A stretch of DNA of 64,000 bases from Volucribacter psittacicida (GCF_004339025.1 NZ_SMFT01000001.1:310001-374000); one strand, 5' to 3'; shown: positions 7,274 through 16,593, counted from the first letter of the stretch. A program made the numbers and translations. The notes: generated by a model not told the origin, from the letters alone.

Positions 7274-8089
7274 TTGAAAATTATTATTTTCTTTTTGTCA
7301 TTCTTGTTAATCGCTTGTTCTCATTCTCTTAAAACAGTGCAGCAAGAAGAGCTTGGTATCGTTATTGATTTACGTACAGGACAGCAGCTTTCCCCTCAAT
7401 CTTTGGTTGAACGTGTTGCCAAAGAGCCAGCTATTTTATTAGGTGAGATTCATGATCAGTATTCCCATCATAAGGCACAATATTGGTTTTTAACTCAGTT
7501 AATAGAAAAACAACCACAGGGGAGTTTATTGCTAGAAATGTTATCTGTGGATCAACAGGCTTCCTTGAATAACCTAACTAAAAAGGATATGCCTTTAAAT
7601 AAACTTGCTGATTTTATTCATTGGGATCATCGCTGGCGTTGGGATTGGTATGGCGAATTGCTCCAGCAGGCATTATTAGCAAATTATCATTTAATCGCGA
7701 CAAATCTGACTAAACAAGAAGTTAATACGATTATGTTAGGTGCTGAGCCTTTAAGAGGTAAGACTTCAACGAGTAAGGAGATTAAACAGCAGATAGCTGA
7801 TCTTATTTTCGCTAATCATTCAGCGAATTGTTGTTCTCCGGAGCTGATACAAAAAATGGTGGAGGTGCAGCAATTTAGAGATCGTCGTATGGCTGAAAAA
7901 TTATGGCTATCAAGGCAATCCACTAATGTATTAATTGCTGGTAATCATCATGTGAATCGTTTATTTGGTGTACCCGTTCATTTGCAGGAATTATCGGGTA
8001 ATCAAGTAAAAGCAACGGTAATTATGATGAGTAATGAACAACAGGGAATTGATGCTGAGCAAGCAGATTTTCTTTGGTTAATTCCATAA
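7274..8089 (+). CDS. ChaN-like iron-regulated heme-binding lipoprotein
   Basis: A 271-residue lipoprotein of the ChaN/PhuW (Cofac_haem_bdg) family. The lipobox IAC lies in a short signal peptide at residues 13-15 (LLIACSHS). The family signature follows as ILLGEIHDQYSHHKAQYWF around 52-70, with SLLLEML near 85 and a C-terminal VLIAGNHHVNRLFGVP patch. ChaN of Campylobacter jejuni binds two stacked hemes between monomers, and relatives sit in iron-regulated heme loci. The start is a TTG at 7274 with a weak GGTG site; there is no in-frame ATG. It is the first gene after the Fur box and precedes exbB by 19 bases. Confidence 0.8.
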   Translation: MKIIIFFLSFLLIACSHSLKTVQQEELGIVIDLRTGQQLSPQSLVERVAKEPAILLGEIHDQYSHHKAQYWFLTQLIEKQPQGSLLLEMLSVDQQASLNNLTKKDMPLNKLADFIHWDHRWRWDWYGELLQQALLANYHLIATNLTKQEVNTIMLGAEPLRGKTSTSKEIKQQIADLIFANHSANCCSPELIQKMVEVQQFRDRRMAEKLWLSRQSTNVLIAGNHHVNRLFGVPVHLQELSGNQVKATVIMMSNEQQGIDAEQADFLWLIP

Positions 8090-8108
8090 AATGTAAGGAT
8101 ATAAGGCT

Positions 8109-8861
8109 ATGCGTATCAAGGGATTATTAACTTTATTATTATTTTTTCCATCATGTGTTTATGCTGAAAGTAGCATAGGTGTTTCTGAGGTTGTTAATTT
8201 AAATCAAGCACCATTAGATTTTTCACCAAAATCTTTATACTTACAAGCGCATATTGTTGTGCAGATAGTTATTTGGTTATTAGTATTTTGTTCGGTGATA
8301 ACTTGGGCAATGCTATTCTTCAAATCTTACCAATTTATTGTTTCTCGTTTCAAAGTAAAACAAGATTTACAGACTTTATCTCGTTCTTCCCTTTTTTCAG
8401 AAATGGAAAAAGAGACCAATTATAGTTTAATCGCTCAAGGTTTTTTGCATATTGTTGCGCAAGAAAAACAATTATCCTCTCCTCAAGATAAGGATCTGAT
8501 TGAGCGAATTGAGTATCGTTTAGCTCAGCAAAGTAAAATTATGCAACAACATCTCCGTTACGGTATTGGAATTCTTGCTTCTATTGGAGCAGTGACACCT
8601 TTTGTGGGTTTATTTGGAACGGTATGGGGAATTATGAATAGTTTTATCGGTATTGCACAAACTCAATCAGCCGATCTTTTTGCTGTTGCCCCAGGCATTG
8701 CGGAAGCCTTATTCGCTACTGCATTGGGTTTGATTGCGGCGATTCCTGCCGTTGTGATTTATAACTTTTTTGTACGCCAAACTCAAAACTACGGGGAACA
8801 ATTACAACGTATTACTGCATTAATTTTATTAGCGATACGTCGTGAAAATGGTATGAAGTAA
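8109..8861 (+). CDS. exbB: ExbB, TonB energy-transduction proton channel subunit
   Basis: A 250-residue MotA/TolQ/ExbB-family protein. A probable cleaved signal peptide ends at CVYA (about residue 19). Membrane segments lie near 50-78, 147-170 (GIGILASIGAVTPFVGLFGT) and 190-220 (AEALFATALGLIAAIPAVVIY), the last two carrying the conserved ExbB motifs. With ExbD it forms the inner-membrane proton channel that energises TonB. It is part of exbB-exbD-tonB, the same order as in H. influenzae, here embedded in a dedicated uptake operon. Confidence 0.92.
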   Translation: MRIKGLLTLLLFFPSCVYAESSIGVSEVVNLNQAPLDFSPKSLYLQAHIVVQIVIWLLVFCSVITWAMLFFKSYQFIVSRFKVKQDLQTLSRSSLFSEMEKETNYSLIAQGFLHIVAQEKQLSSPQDKDLIERIEYRLAQQSKIMQQHLRYGIGILASIGAVTPFVGLFGTVWGIMNSFIGIAQTQSADLFAVAPGIAEALFATALGLIAAIPAVVIYNFFVRQTQNYGEQLQRITALILLAIRRENGMK

Positions 8862-8892
8862 TCAAGTTGTCATAGAGATAAGGAAAATAAGT

Positions 8893-9318
8893 ATGGCGTT
8901 AAAAATACAAAATGATGATCAGCAAGAAGAGATGAGCGAAATTAATGTGACGCCTTTCATTGATGTTATGTTGGTGTTGCTCATTATTTTTATGGCAACG
9001 ATTCCACTTGCAACAGTACATATTCCCTTAGATTTACCTGCGGTAACCACTGAATCTACGCAAGATAATACTCAACCTGTTATTTTAAGTTTAAACAATC
9101 AGAATGAACTCTTTCTTGGTAATGATTTAATTACGATGGAAAACCTTATGCAAGATGTTGAGAATGCGACAAAAGGGAATAAAGAGACTGTGATTTTCTT
9201 TCGCATTGATAAAGAAGTGAAATACGAATTGTTAATGCAGCTTATGAATAGTTTACGCAAAGGAGGCTATTTAAAAATTGGTTTAGTAGGTTTAAATGAT
9301 AATGCGGTGTCGCAATGA
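8893..9318 (+). CDS. exbD: ExbD, TonB energy-transduction subunit
   Basis: A 141-residue ExbD/TolR protein: a short cytoplasmic tail, one membrane helix at about 19-40 (VTPFIDVMLVLLIIFMATIP) with the conserved membrane aspartate (FID), then a periplasmic domain. It couples proton flow through the ExbB channel to TonB. The stop codon overlaps the tonB start by 4 bases, so the two are translationally coupled. Confidence 0.92.
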   Translation: MALKIQNDDQQEEMSEINVTPFIDVMLVLLIIFMATIPLATVHIPLDLPAVTTESTQDNTQPVILSLNNQNELFLGNDLITMENLMQDVENATKGNKETVIFFRIDKEVKYELLMQLMNSLRKGGYLKIGLVGLNDNAVSQ

Positions 9319-10169
9319 TGCAACAAGAGTTCAATTATTCGTTTAACAGCTGTAAGCAATGGGGGATTACTTTAGCCATTTCTTTGTTAATCCATTGTGG
9401 CATTATCTATTATGTCGTTCGTACGCCATTAGAAAATCACTCTCCGCTGTTAATGTCAGCGGTTATGTTAGAGTTTTCCGATCCGCCACAGTCAATTTCT
9501 ATTATTGAACAAGTACCAATAGGCCCAGTTCAACAAATGGTAAAGAAAACGCAGTTGCCAGAACATCAAGAAAATCAAAGTTTACAGGATAATTTACCGA
9601 GTGTAGAAGACCATTCTCCCCCAGAGGTAAAACCAGAAATTGTGGTTAAAAAACAAGAAAATCAAGAAATTGTTAAGAAAGTAAAACCGAAGAAAAATGT
9701 ATCTCATAACAAAGAACAATTAATTAAAAAGCAACGAGAAAATAAAGTAAAGCAAGCGGTTATTGATAAAGTGGAGTCTCCTTATAGTAATCATTTAACC
9801 ACAGCGCCTGTTGATGGAAATAGTCAGAAAATTGCCGCAGAGTTTACCAGTAGTAGTCAAGGAAACTCTAAACAAGTGACTTGGAATGCCTTAGTGCGTT
9901 CTCATTTGGAACGTTATTTGCGTTATCCTCAACAAGCGTTAAATAAGAAATGGCGGGGGCGGACAATGGTACGTATTACTATTGATCCATCAGGTAAAGT
10001 TTTGGCGGTTTCTTTACATCAATCTAGTGGACGAGCCGAATTTGATCATGAGGCAATTGCAAATGTAAAAAGAGCTTCACCTTTGCCTAAACCACCCGCA
10101 CATTTAATTTCTGGGCAAACATTACAATTTATTGTCCCCATTAACTTTGATTTCGATAAATATTCTTAG
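9315..10169 (+). CDS. tonB: TonB energy transducer
   Basis: A 284-residue TonB. An N-terminal membrane anchor (about 17-35) carries the SLLIHCGIIYYV histidine-containing TonB helix. A proline-, lysine- and glutamate-rich spacer (roughly 70-160) follows, then a C-terminal TonB domain with LRYPQQALNKKWRGRTMVRI and the YP box. It links ExbBD to the outer-membrane receptor at 11542. Because no other TonB is visible in the window, whether this is the sole or a dedicated TonB is unknown. Confidence 0.9.
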   Translation: MMQQEFNYSFNSCKQWGITLAISLLIHCGIIYYVVRTPLENHSPLLMSAVMLEFSDPPQSISIIEQVPIGPVQQMVKKTQLPEHQENQSLQDNLPSVEDHSPPEVKPEIVVKKQENQEIVKKVKPKKNVSHNKEQLIKKQRENKVKQAVIDKVESPYSNHLTTAPVDGNSQKIAAEFTSSSQGNSKQVTWNALVRSHLERYLRYPQQALNKKWRGRTMVRITIDPSGKVLAVSLHQSSGRAEFDHEAIANVKRASPLPKPPAHLISGQTLQFIVPINFDFDKYS

Positions 10170-10383
10170 AAATGTATTTTTAAAATTTGTGATGTAATTT
10201 CAGGCTAACTGACGAGGTATATAGCACAAAGCTCACTATGTAATGATAGGTTGTGATTTATATAGTGATGAAAACCTTGTTGCCTATTTATTATTGCTTA
10301 TAACAGCAAAGTCGTTCGCTAATGTCAGCAAAATAAATTCGCAATATTCTTTTATCATTGATTTAATTAATAAGGAAAACGTT

Positions 10384-11542
10384 ATGAATCAAAATATCAA
10401 ATTATTGACATTAGCCATAATTAGTGCGATGGGAATAACAGCTTGTTCTGGTAGTAGCGATGACTCAACGCCCGTATCTGTAGGGGGGGAATAATACCAC
10501 TTCTCAGACGGTAAATACAAGTAATCAATCTTCTCAATCTGACTCAACAACAGACAATTCAACAACCCAAAATTCTTCTAATGTAACAAATTCCACTAGC
10601 TCAAGCAGTAATTTACCGAATAATAATCAAACAACAGAAACGGTTGCTTGGAAAGAATTAAAAATAGATAGAATTAATACCGCACTTTATTCTTCTAATC
10701 CTATTGTTTCCGATTCTGATCCTAAAATAGCAACCTACTTAAGTGGCAGTTTCTATTATGTTGATAGTACAGGTGCTACTCGTTCTCTTAGACATGAAAA
10801 TTATAATGCAGACTTTTTAAAACGAGCAGAAGTAAATCCAGATACATTACAAACTCATAATATTGAGAAAGGTGGGCAGTCTGTAATGAAGGTTGGTTTT
10901 GTTAATCAACAAAATGCCAGTTATATGACCTGGAAATCAGAAAAAATTCCTACTGAATATGGCGAGCCAGTTTATGATGTAAGTACCTCTTATATTGCTA
11001 ACCTTACGCCAGCCAATAATGAAATCCTTACTCAAAAAGGGCAAGCCACTTATCGAGGGCATGTTATCACTAATTCAAATAAAGAAACCAGTAATTTCCA
11101 TTTAGCTAATCTTACTTTAAACGCCGATTTTAATCGTATGAAAATATCAGGTACGGTTACCAACCGTAATGATGAACTTCTCTCTAATATGGTTAAATAT
11201 TCAGAAGGTGCTATGGGTAAAGAATATACCCTTGATCCCGATGAAGTTGATCCAGGTTACGTAGAATTAATTACTCAAGAGGGAATGAATCAACGTATAG
11301 AGACTTATAGAACCTTACCCGTTAAGTTAGAAGAGGGAGATATTGTTGTTAATGATAATCGTATTTCCTTTGGTAAAAGTTATGAGGGGATAAGTTTTGT
11401 TGCGCCAGATACAGGAAATAAAGTTCTTGTATCAAGTGGTAGTTATGGTGGCGTATTTGCGGGAGATAAAGCCCAAGAAGTGGTGGGTGAAATTACCAGT
11501 GGTAGCAACTTTGCCAGTTTCGGTGCAGTGGAGGCCAAATAA
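10384..11542 (+). CDS. Slam-dependent surface lipoprotein, phase-variable and OFF in this sequence
   Basis: The ATG at 10384 (behind AAGGAAAACGTT) encodes a lipoprotein signal with lipobox ITAC followed by SGSSDD. Seven G at 10483-10489 shift the frame into an immediate TAA at 10492. The other frame is open without a break from the G run to the stop at 11540-11542; with six G (or nine) the product is 385 residues: signal, a Ser/Thr/Asn-rich linker of about 60 residues, a handle domain, and a C-terminal barrel ending YGGVFAGDKAQEVVGEI, the typical TbpB/HpuA-like substrate fold. A 218-residue frame from an internal ATG at 10886 would lack the export signal. It overlaps the receptor start by one base. 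The ligand (heme, hemoprotein or other) cannot be told. Confidence 0.75.
10483..10489 (+). repeat. poly-G tract, slipped-strand contingency site
   Basis: Seven consecutive G inside codons 34-36 of the surface lipoprotein gene, directly after the lipobox and acidic linker. A gain or loss of one G by replication slippage changes the frame: G6 and G9 are ON, G7 and G8 are OFF. The meningococcal hpuA gene is phase-varied by a poly-G tract in a comparable early position. Seven is a short tract, so slippage may be infrequent, and a sequencing error cannot be excluded. Confidence 0.6.
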
Positions 11543-13791
11543 TGATTCGCAAATCCATTATTGCCACCACAGTGATAGCTAGCTTTATAAGTCCTTATAC
11601 ATTGGCTGAGGATATTTTAGTTCTGGATGATATTAATATTTCAGGACAGATAACCCATAATAAAGCGGATCAAGCCTTTAGCCAAGCTGGCGGTGTAGTT
11701 ATTCGTGAGGCTGATGAACGTATGCAATCTTTAGACAGTGTCGTACGTTCTTTACCCGGGGTTTATAGTAATATCGATCCTGCTCAAGGAACAGTGAATG
11801 TTAATATTCGTGGTATGAGTGGTTTAGGGCGAGTTAATACCACTGTAGATGGTGTTCCTCAAACTTTTTTCGGTACTTCCTCTAATGGTAATCGCCGTTT
11901 TCATGATGAAGAGGGTGGACTCGCACCAAGTAGTCAATATGGCGTCATGATCGATCCTAATTTCTTTACCGAAATTCGGGTGGATAAAGGCTTTGTTACT
12001 GGGGCAAATGCGGTTAATGCCCTTGCTGGTTCCGTTTCTTATCGAACCTTTGAGGTTGATGATATTGTCTTTCCAGGTAATCAAGTAGGTGTACGTTCTC
12101 GTTTTGGTTATGGTACGAATAAGTTAGGTTATAATGGGATGTTAGCGGTAGGTGGTAAAACTACCGCCTTTACAGATAGCGGAAGTATAGGGGCATTTTT
12201 TGCTTATAGCCAACGTGATATTGGGGCAAATTATAAACGTGGTGATGGGCGATATGCCATAGAGAATGGCTATGTTAAAAAAATGGATCAAAAACCTAAA
12301 TCTTGGTTAAGCAAATTAGAAATTAAACCTAATCAGCAACATCGGATTTTATTTTCAGGGCGTAGCTATGTAACAAATATTGGTGGGCGAGAGTTAGATA
12401 GTAAAAGTTATAGTTTAAATTACGATTATAAACCAGAGTCTAACTGGATAGATATTGAATTATTAGCTTCACATACGGTAAATAAGCAAGGTTATAATGA
12501 TGATTCTTCATTATGGCAATTAACTGATGCAAGTACTTCAAATAAATCAGATTATTTAGACTTGCATAATACCAGTTATCTAAAATGGTTAAATTCTGAT
12601 TGGCAATGGACAGTAGGGCTAAGTTATTTTAATAACGATTACGCTCGTCAAGCGAAAGGTATTAATGATGATAATTTAGCCTATACCCCTTTTTCCCCCT
12701 CAGGTAAACAGCGTATTTATAGTGCTTATAGTAACCTAAATTGGAACAAAGATATTTATGATATAGATTTAGGGCTTGTTTATTCACGTTCTAATTTTAC
12801 GGGCTTTAAGCCAGCTTGTGGTATTACAGGTGGACAGCTTATTCCTTGTATTCCAATGGGGGCTTATAATATGGACGTTACCCATTATTCTTTAGATCCC
12901 TCCATTATGTTTAGCCTTAAGCTAAGCGATTGGTTTAGCCCTTTTGTGAGTTATTCGCGTAGTACTCGTATGCCGAATATTCAAGAAATCTTCTTTAATA
13001 ATGAAGAGGGGGCGTCAATGAATGTAGGGTTACGCCCAGAAGTGGCTAACATTTATCAACTTGGTTTTAATACATTTAAAAAGAATTGGTTATTTGACCA
13101 AGATCAGTTAGGCTTAAAATTACTCTATTATCGTAGTTATACCAAAAATTATATCAGCTCAAGTTCTGTCTATTTAGATCGCAATGGTTTTTTTACCACA
13201 GATCCTGATTTAGCCTATAACCCGAATTTCCATGCACAAATGTCCTTTAATTCTCCTAATTCTTTGCGTACTAATGGGATTGAATTGGAGGCAAGTTATG
13301 ATATGGGGCGAGCTTTTGCTCGGTTAAGCTATAGCTATGAAAAAACCTCTCACCCATTAAGTGTACAAAGTACAGTGAATGGCTTTGGTTATGGCGATAT
13401 TTATGAGCTACCAAAACATTATGCCACTTTAGATCTTGGGGCAAGATTTTTACAACAAAAATTAATGGTTGGTACATTACTTAAATATACAGGTAAAGCC
13501 AAAAGATTATCCCCAAGAGGAGTTAATACAGACACAGGTGAAATAGAAAAACAAACGTTGCCAAGTCAACCCATGATTGTTGATGCTTATTTAACTTATC
13601 AATTTAACAAACATTTTATGCTTAAGGCATCAATTCAAAATGTCTTTAATGTACTTTATATTGATCCATTAAATAGTCAAAACTCAACCCCTTCACAATA
13701 TGTGAGTGATGGCAATGGAGGAGATGGATACACTTATACCAATTACGCCAGAGGACGTAGCTACTTAATTGGTGGTGAAATTCGTTTTTAA
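11542..13791 (+). CDS. TonB-dependent outer-membrane receptor of the lipoprotein-Slam locus
   Basis: A 749-residue receptor. A signal peptide ends at about residue 22 (YTLA). A TonB-box-like LVLDDINIS follows, then a plug domain (about 45-165) with SLDSVVRSLPGVYSNI and VNIRGMSGLGRVNTTVDGVP, then a 22-strand-type barrel ending in the aromatic signature GEIRF. The size and the pairing with a Slam substrate fit bipartite heme/hemoprotein receptors such as HpuAB or the hemophilin receptors. I see no specific ligand motif and leave the substrate open. The start codon shares one base with the lipoprotein stop (TAATG), so the two are coupled, yet the lipoprotein frameshift may reduce coupling. Confidence 0.88.
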   Translation: MIRKSIIATTVIASFISPYTLAEDILVLDDINISGQITHNKADQAFSQAGGVVIREADERMQSLDSVVRSLPGVYSNIDPAQGTVNVNIRGMSGLGRVNTTVDGVPQTFFGTSSNGNRRFHDEEGGLAPSSQYGVMIDPNFFTEIRVDKGFVTGANAVNALAGSVSYRTFEVDDIVFPGNQVGVRSRFGYGTNKLGYNGMLAVGGKTTAFTDSGSIGAFFAYSQRDIGANYKRGDGRYAIENGYVKKMDQKPKSWLSKLEIKPNQQHRILFSGRSYVTNIGGRELDSKSYSLNYDYKPESNWIDIELLASHTVNKQGYNDDSSLWQLTDASTSNKSDYLDLHNTSYLKWLNSDWQWTVGLSYFNNDYARQAKGINDDNLAYTPFSPSGKQRIYSAYSNLNWNKDIYDIDLGLVYSRSNFTGFKPACGITGGQLIPCIPMGAYNMDVTHYSLDPSIMFSLKLSDWFSPFVSYSRSTRMPNIQEIFFNNEEGASMNVGLRPEVANIYQLGFNTFKKNWLFDQDQLGLKLLYYRSYTKNYISSSSVYLDRNGFFTTDPDLAYNPNFHAQMSFNSPNSLRTNGIELEASYDMGRAFARLSYSYEKTSHPLSVQSTVNGFGYGDIYELPKHYATLDLGARFLQQKLMVGTLLKYTGKAKRLSPRGVNTDTGEIEKQTLPSQPMIVDAYLTYQFNKHFMLKASIQNVFNVLYIDPLNSQNSTPSQYVSDGNGGDGYTYTNYARGRSYLIGGEIRF

Positions 13792-13800
13792 ATTAAAACA

Positions 13801-13827
13801 ATGCCCTTATTAGTCTAATAAGGGCAT
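13801..13827 (+). terminator. perfect hairpin between receptor and Slam genes
   Basis: A perfect 12-bp stem, ATGCCCTTATTA with TAATAAGGGCAT, and a 3-base loop lie 10 bases after the receptor stop and 21 bases before the Slam start. There is no T run behind it, so it is more likely an attenuating or RNA-processing element that sets a lower Slam level than a full terminator. Confidence 0.45.
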
Positions 13828-13848
13828 ATTCTAATGAATAAGGATATT

Positions 13849-15279
13849 ATGAAATTTCCATTATCTTTTTTATTGCCAATAAGTATTATCGCTGTTTCGG
13901 TACAAGCTCAACCTATTGAAAATATTGAACCCCAGTTAGACCAAGATATCGCTGTTGCTATGCCTCAGCTTGAACAACTCGATTCATTTCAACTCGTATC
14001 ACAACAACCGCAAAAGGTTTATCATATTAGCCAGCAAGAGTTAGCAACAAATCCTGTTCTCATTGAACGTTTTATTAATCAAGCCATTGATCAACATAGA
14101 GCAGAATTATTACCTGAGCTTTTAGCCATGTATCAAGTTTACCCCCAGGCTGATCCTATTTTAATTCAATATGCACAAGGCATTTACGCATATTCACAGG
14201 GAAATTATCAACAAGCCATTACGGATTATCGCCAGTTATTAGCAGACTATCCTGATTTAATTAAAGTGCGGTTCAAATTGGCACAGTTTTTATTTGAAGA
14301 TAAGCAATTTACTGCGGCTAAAGATCAATTTTATAAATTAAATGCTGAATACTTACCTAAAGACATTCATTTTAGAATTGGGCAATATTTGCAAGCCATA
14401 GAAAAACAAAATGAATTTAAAGTTCGCTTGGGTTTAAGTTATTTAAATGACAGTAATATTAATAATGCCTCATCGGTTAAATATATTTACATTAATCAAT
14501 ATCAATTTGCGAAAGATCCACGTTATTTACCACAAAAAGGGCAAGGCATTTCCTATAATCTGAATGTAAGTAAGTTATTTAACCTGATTGATCATCATTA
14601 TCTTTATTTGGAAAATCATCTATATGGAAAATATTATTGGAATAATAAAGATTATTCTGAAGCGGAAAACAGAAGCTATTTAGGTTATCAGTATCAAAAT
14701 GCCAATTATCGTTTAGCAATGTTACCGCTTTATCATAAGCATTGGTATGCCAACAAACAATACAGCCAAGGTTATGGTGTTCGCTTAGAAGCGGATAAAT
14801 GGTTATCAAATCAATGGCAATTAGTTACCGCATTGGAATTAAGTAAAACAAATTATAAGCGTTCAGAGAGAATAAAATATTCTCAATTATATTCGGCAAG
14901 TTTATTGTATATTGCCAATGCAAAACGTTTATTCTATGGTGGTACAGATGTATTTATAGAGCGTTCCAATGCGAATTTAGAACAATCCAATAAATATATG
15001 TTGAGGTTAGGTTGGCAACAAGAATGGAAATATGGGCTTTCTAGCAATTTGCATATCCAACTTGGTTTAAGAAAATTTAAAGATAAGGATAGTTTTAAAC
15101 AAATTATTCGACAGGATAAAGAAATGCGTTTTAATCTTACTTTATGGAAAAGAGATTGGCATTGGTTTAATTTTACTCCAAAACTGCAATATCGTTATCA
15201 ACGAATAAATTCTAATATTCCAGAATTTTATTCTTATGATAAATCACAATTTCAATTATTATTTGAGAAAACATTTTAA
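13849..15279 (+). CDS. Slam-type surface lipoprotein assembly modulator (DUF560)
   Basis: A 476-residue outer-membrane protein. A signal peptide ends near VQAQ; a periplasmic helical region follows with TPR-like repeats (about 75-190, for example NYQQAITDYRQLLADYPDL). Then comes the DUF560 barrel, opening with FKVRLGLSYLNDSNINNAS and ending in a terminal F (FEKTF). Slam proteins move lipoproteins such as TbpB and HpuA across the outer membrane and are encoded beside their substrates, as here. I prefer the ATG at 13849 (AGGAT just before) to the one at 13834. The neighbouring lipoprotein is the expected client. Confidence 0.85.
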   Translation: MKFPLSFLLPISIIAVSVQAQPIENIEPQLDQDIAVAMPQLEQLDSFQLVSQQPQKVYHISQQELATNPVLIERFINQAIDQHRAELLPELLAMYQVYPQADPILIQYAQGIYAYSQGNYQQAITDYRQLLADYPDLIKVRFKLAQFLFEDKQFTAAKDQFYKLNAEYLPKDIHFRIGQYLQAIEKQNEFKVRLGLSYLNDSNINNASSVKYIYINQYQFAKDPRYLPQKGQGISYNLNVSKLFNLIDHHYLYLENHLYGKYYWNNKDYSEAENRSYLGYQYQNANYRLAMLPLYHKHWYANKQYSQGYGVRLEADKWLSNQWQLVTALELSKTNYKRSERIKYSQLYSASLLYIANAKRLFYGGTDVFIERSNANLEQSNKYMLRLGWQQEWKYGLSSNLHIQLGLRKFKDKDSFKQIIRQDKEMRFNLTLWKRDWHWFNFTPKLQYRYQRINSNIPEFYSYDKSQFQLLFEKTF

Positions 15280-15284
15280 TCATA

Positions 15285-15312
15285 AAAAAGCCGATCTCGA
15301 GATCGGCTTTTT
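15285..15312. terminator. bidirectional terminator between Slam and ferritin genes
   Basis: A perfect palindrome, AAAAAGCCGATCTC followed by its complement GAGATCGGCTTTTT. It has a T run on both strands and lies between convergent genes (Slam on plus, ferritin on minus). Confidence 0.85.
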
Positions 15313-15322
15313 ATCAGAAAAT

Positions 15323-15820
15323 TTATCTTTTACCAGTTAGATTTCCTAAATCTTTATCCACTAAGTATAAACCTTTACCGTCAGTGCCTAATAGATTTAA
15401 TTTATCTAGTACGCTACTAAATAATTTTTCTTCTTCGTGCTGTTCTTCAACATACCATTGTAAGAAATTAAAAGCAGAATAATCTTTTTCTTCAAAGGTT
15501 GTGCCGACTAATTCATTAATTTTTTGCGTAATATATTTTTCATGTTCGTAGGTTTTTTCTAACACTTCTTTTAATGAAGAAAACTCGTGTGGTGGTTCGT
15601 CAATAGCGGTAATAACTGCCATTGCACCTGTTTCATTCAAATAAGTGAAGAGTTTACGCATATGTTGCATTTCTTCCGCAGCGTGGTCGGCTAAAAATTT
15701 TGCGGTGCCTTCAAAACCATTTTGTTCACACCATGCACTCATTTGTAAATATAAGTTTGAAGAATAAAACTCAAGGTTCATTTGTGCATTTAATAAATCA
15801 ATAACATTTTTAGATAACAT
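15323..15820 (-). CDS. ftnB: ferritin, second subunit gene
   Basis: A 165-residue non-heme ferritin of the FtnA type. The ferroxidase residues are visible: E17 in [13 protein letters not shown]49/E50 with H53 in [10 protein letters not shown], and a later E94/Q127-type site in [12 protein letters not shown] and [13 protein letters not shown]. Ferritins oxidise Fe(II) and store it as a mineral core. A strong GAGGAG precedes the ATG. It is the promoter-distal gene of a ferritin pair 13 bases apart, like the rsgA pair in H. influenzae, and lies convergent to the iron uptake locus. Confidence 0.9.
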   Translation of the reverse strand: MLSKNVIDLLNAQMNLEFYSSNLYLQMSAWCEQNGFEGTAKFLADHAAEEMQHMRKLFTYLNETGAMAVITAIDEPPHEFSSLKEVLEKTYEHEKYITQKINELVGTTFEEKDYSAFNFLQWYVEEQHEEEKLFSSVLDKLNLLGTDGKGLYLVDKDLGNLTGKR

Positions 15821-15833
15821 TTTTATTCTCCTC

Positions 15834-16322
15834 TTATTCTAAGGTTGCTAAATCACGATCAATGAAATATAAAGAACGACCGTCTTCGCCCATAAGGTTA
15901 AATTTATCAATAATACTACTAAACAATTTTTCTTCTTCGTGTTGCTCTGCCACATACCATTGTAAGAAATTAAAGGTAGAGTAGTCTTTATTTGCCCAAG
16001 TTACTTCCACTAATTCATTAATCTTAGCGGTAACGTGTTTTTCGTGTTCTAATGTAATTTCAAAGATTTCGCGTAATGATTGGTAATCACTTTTTGGTGC
16101 ATCAATTTTACCGAGTAATGGCATACCGCTAGTTTCATTCACATAGGTAAATAATTTTTGCATATGTTCCATTTCTTCATCAGCATGGCGTAATAAAAAT
16201 GCAGCAGCTCCTTCGTAACCATGGTTATAACACCAAGCACTCATTTGTAAGTAGACGTTAGAAGAATAAAATTCTAAATTAATTTGATCATTTAATTTTT
16301 CAGTAATTGCTTTGTTTAACAT
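15834..16322 (-). CDS. ftnA: ferritin, first subunit gene
   Basis: A 162-residue FtnA-type ferritin with the same ferroxidase motifs as its partner ([45 protein letters not shown]). I start it at the ATG at 16322 because AAAGGAG lies 6 bases ahead and family members begin MLNK or similar. The frame is open 24 codons further, but that extension looks like untranslated leader. With its neighbour it probably builds mixed 24-mers. The two differ enough that this is an old duplication. Confidence 0.92.
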   Translation of the reverse strand: MLNKAITEKLNDQINLEFYSSNVYLQMSAWCYNHGYEGAAAFLLRHADEEMEHMQKLFTYVNETSGMPLLGKIDAPKSDYQSLREIFEITLEHEKHVTAKINELVEVTWANKDYSTFNFLQWYVAEQHEEEKLFSSIIDKFNLMGEDGRSLYFIDRDLATLE

Positions 16323-16479
16323 TGTTAACTCCTTTCCTTTTTTATAATTTGTTATGTGTCGCTCAAGGATTAAAGAGAGCCTCATAACAAACAATGGCGG
16401 GTATTCTAGCCTAAAGTTAATGAGAATGAAATAGTAAAAAGTAAAAAATTATCTATAAGTTATTAATTTTAAAGGAAAT

Positions 16480-16498
16480 TTTAATATTAATCATTCTC
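16480..16498. promoter_or_regulatory. Fur-like box upstream of the ferritin pair
   Basis: A 19-base stretch ending AATCATTCTC matches the Fur consensus at about 14 of 19 positions. A second, weaker ATGAGAATGA element lies at 16420-16429. Ferritin genes are often iron-induced through Fur or a Fur-regulated sRNA. The site is 158 bases from the start codon, so its role is uncertain. Confidence 0.35.
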
Positions 16499-16564
16499 AT
16501 TTAAGAAGAAAAACAAGTTATCAATTTTACTGATACAACAAAGTGCGGTATGTTTTAACAAATT

Positions 16565-16593
16565 ATTCTCGTCCCACTTTAAATTGAAACGAC
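16565..16593. repeat. minimal MITE relic, two ends fused
   Basis: TCGTCCCACTTTAAA runs directly into TTTAAATTGAAACGAC, that is, the two terminal repeats of the element family with everything between them lost. It lies just downstream of the cytochrome c gene. Confidence 0.5.

Noticed and set aside
10243-10383. Upstream extension of the lipoprotein frame from an ATG at 10243
   Set aside because: The real signal peptide begins at the ATG at 10384 with its own ribosome site; the extension has no signal properties.
10886-11542. A separate 218-residue gene from the internal ATG at 10886
   Set aside because: No ribosome site, and the frame is open upstream to the poly-G run; it is the body of the frameshifted lipoprotein.
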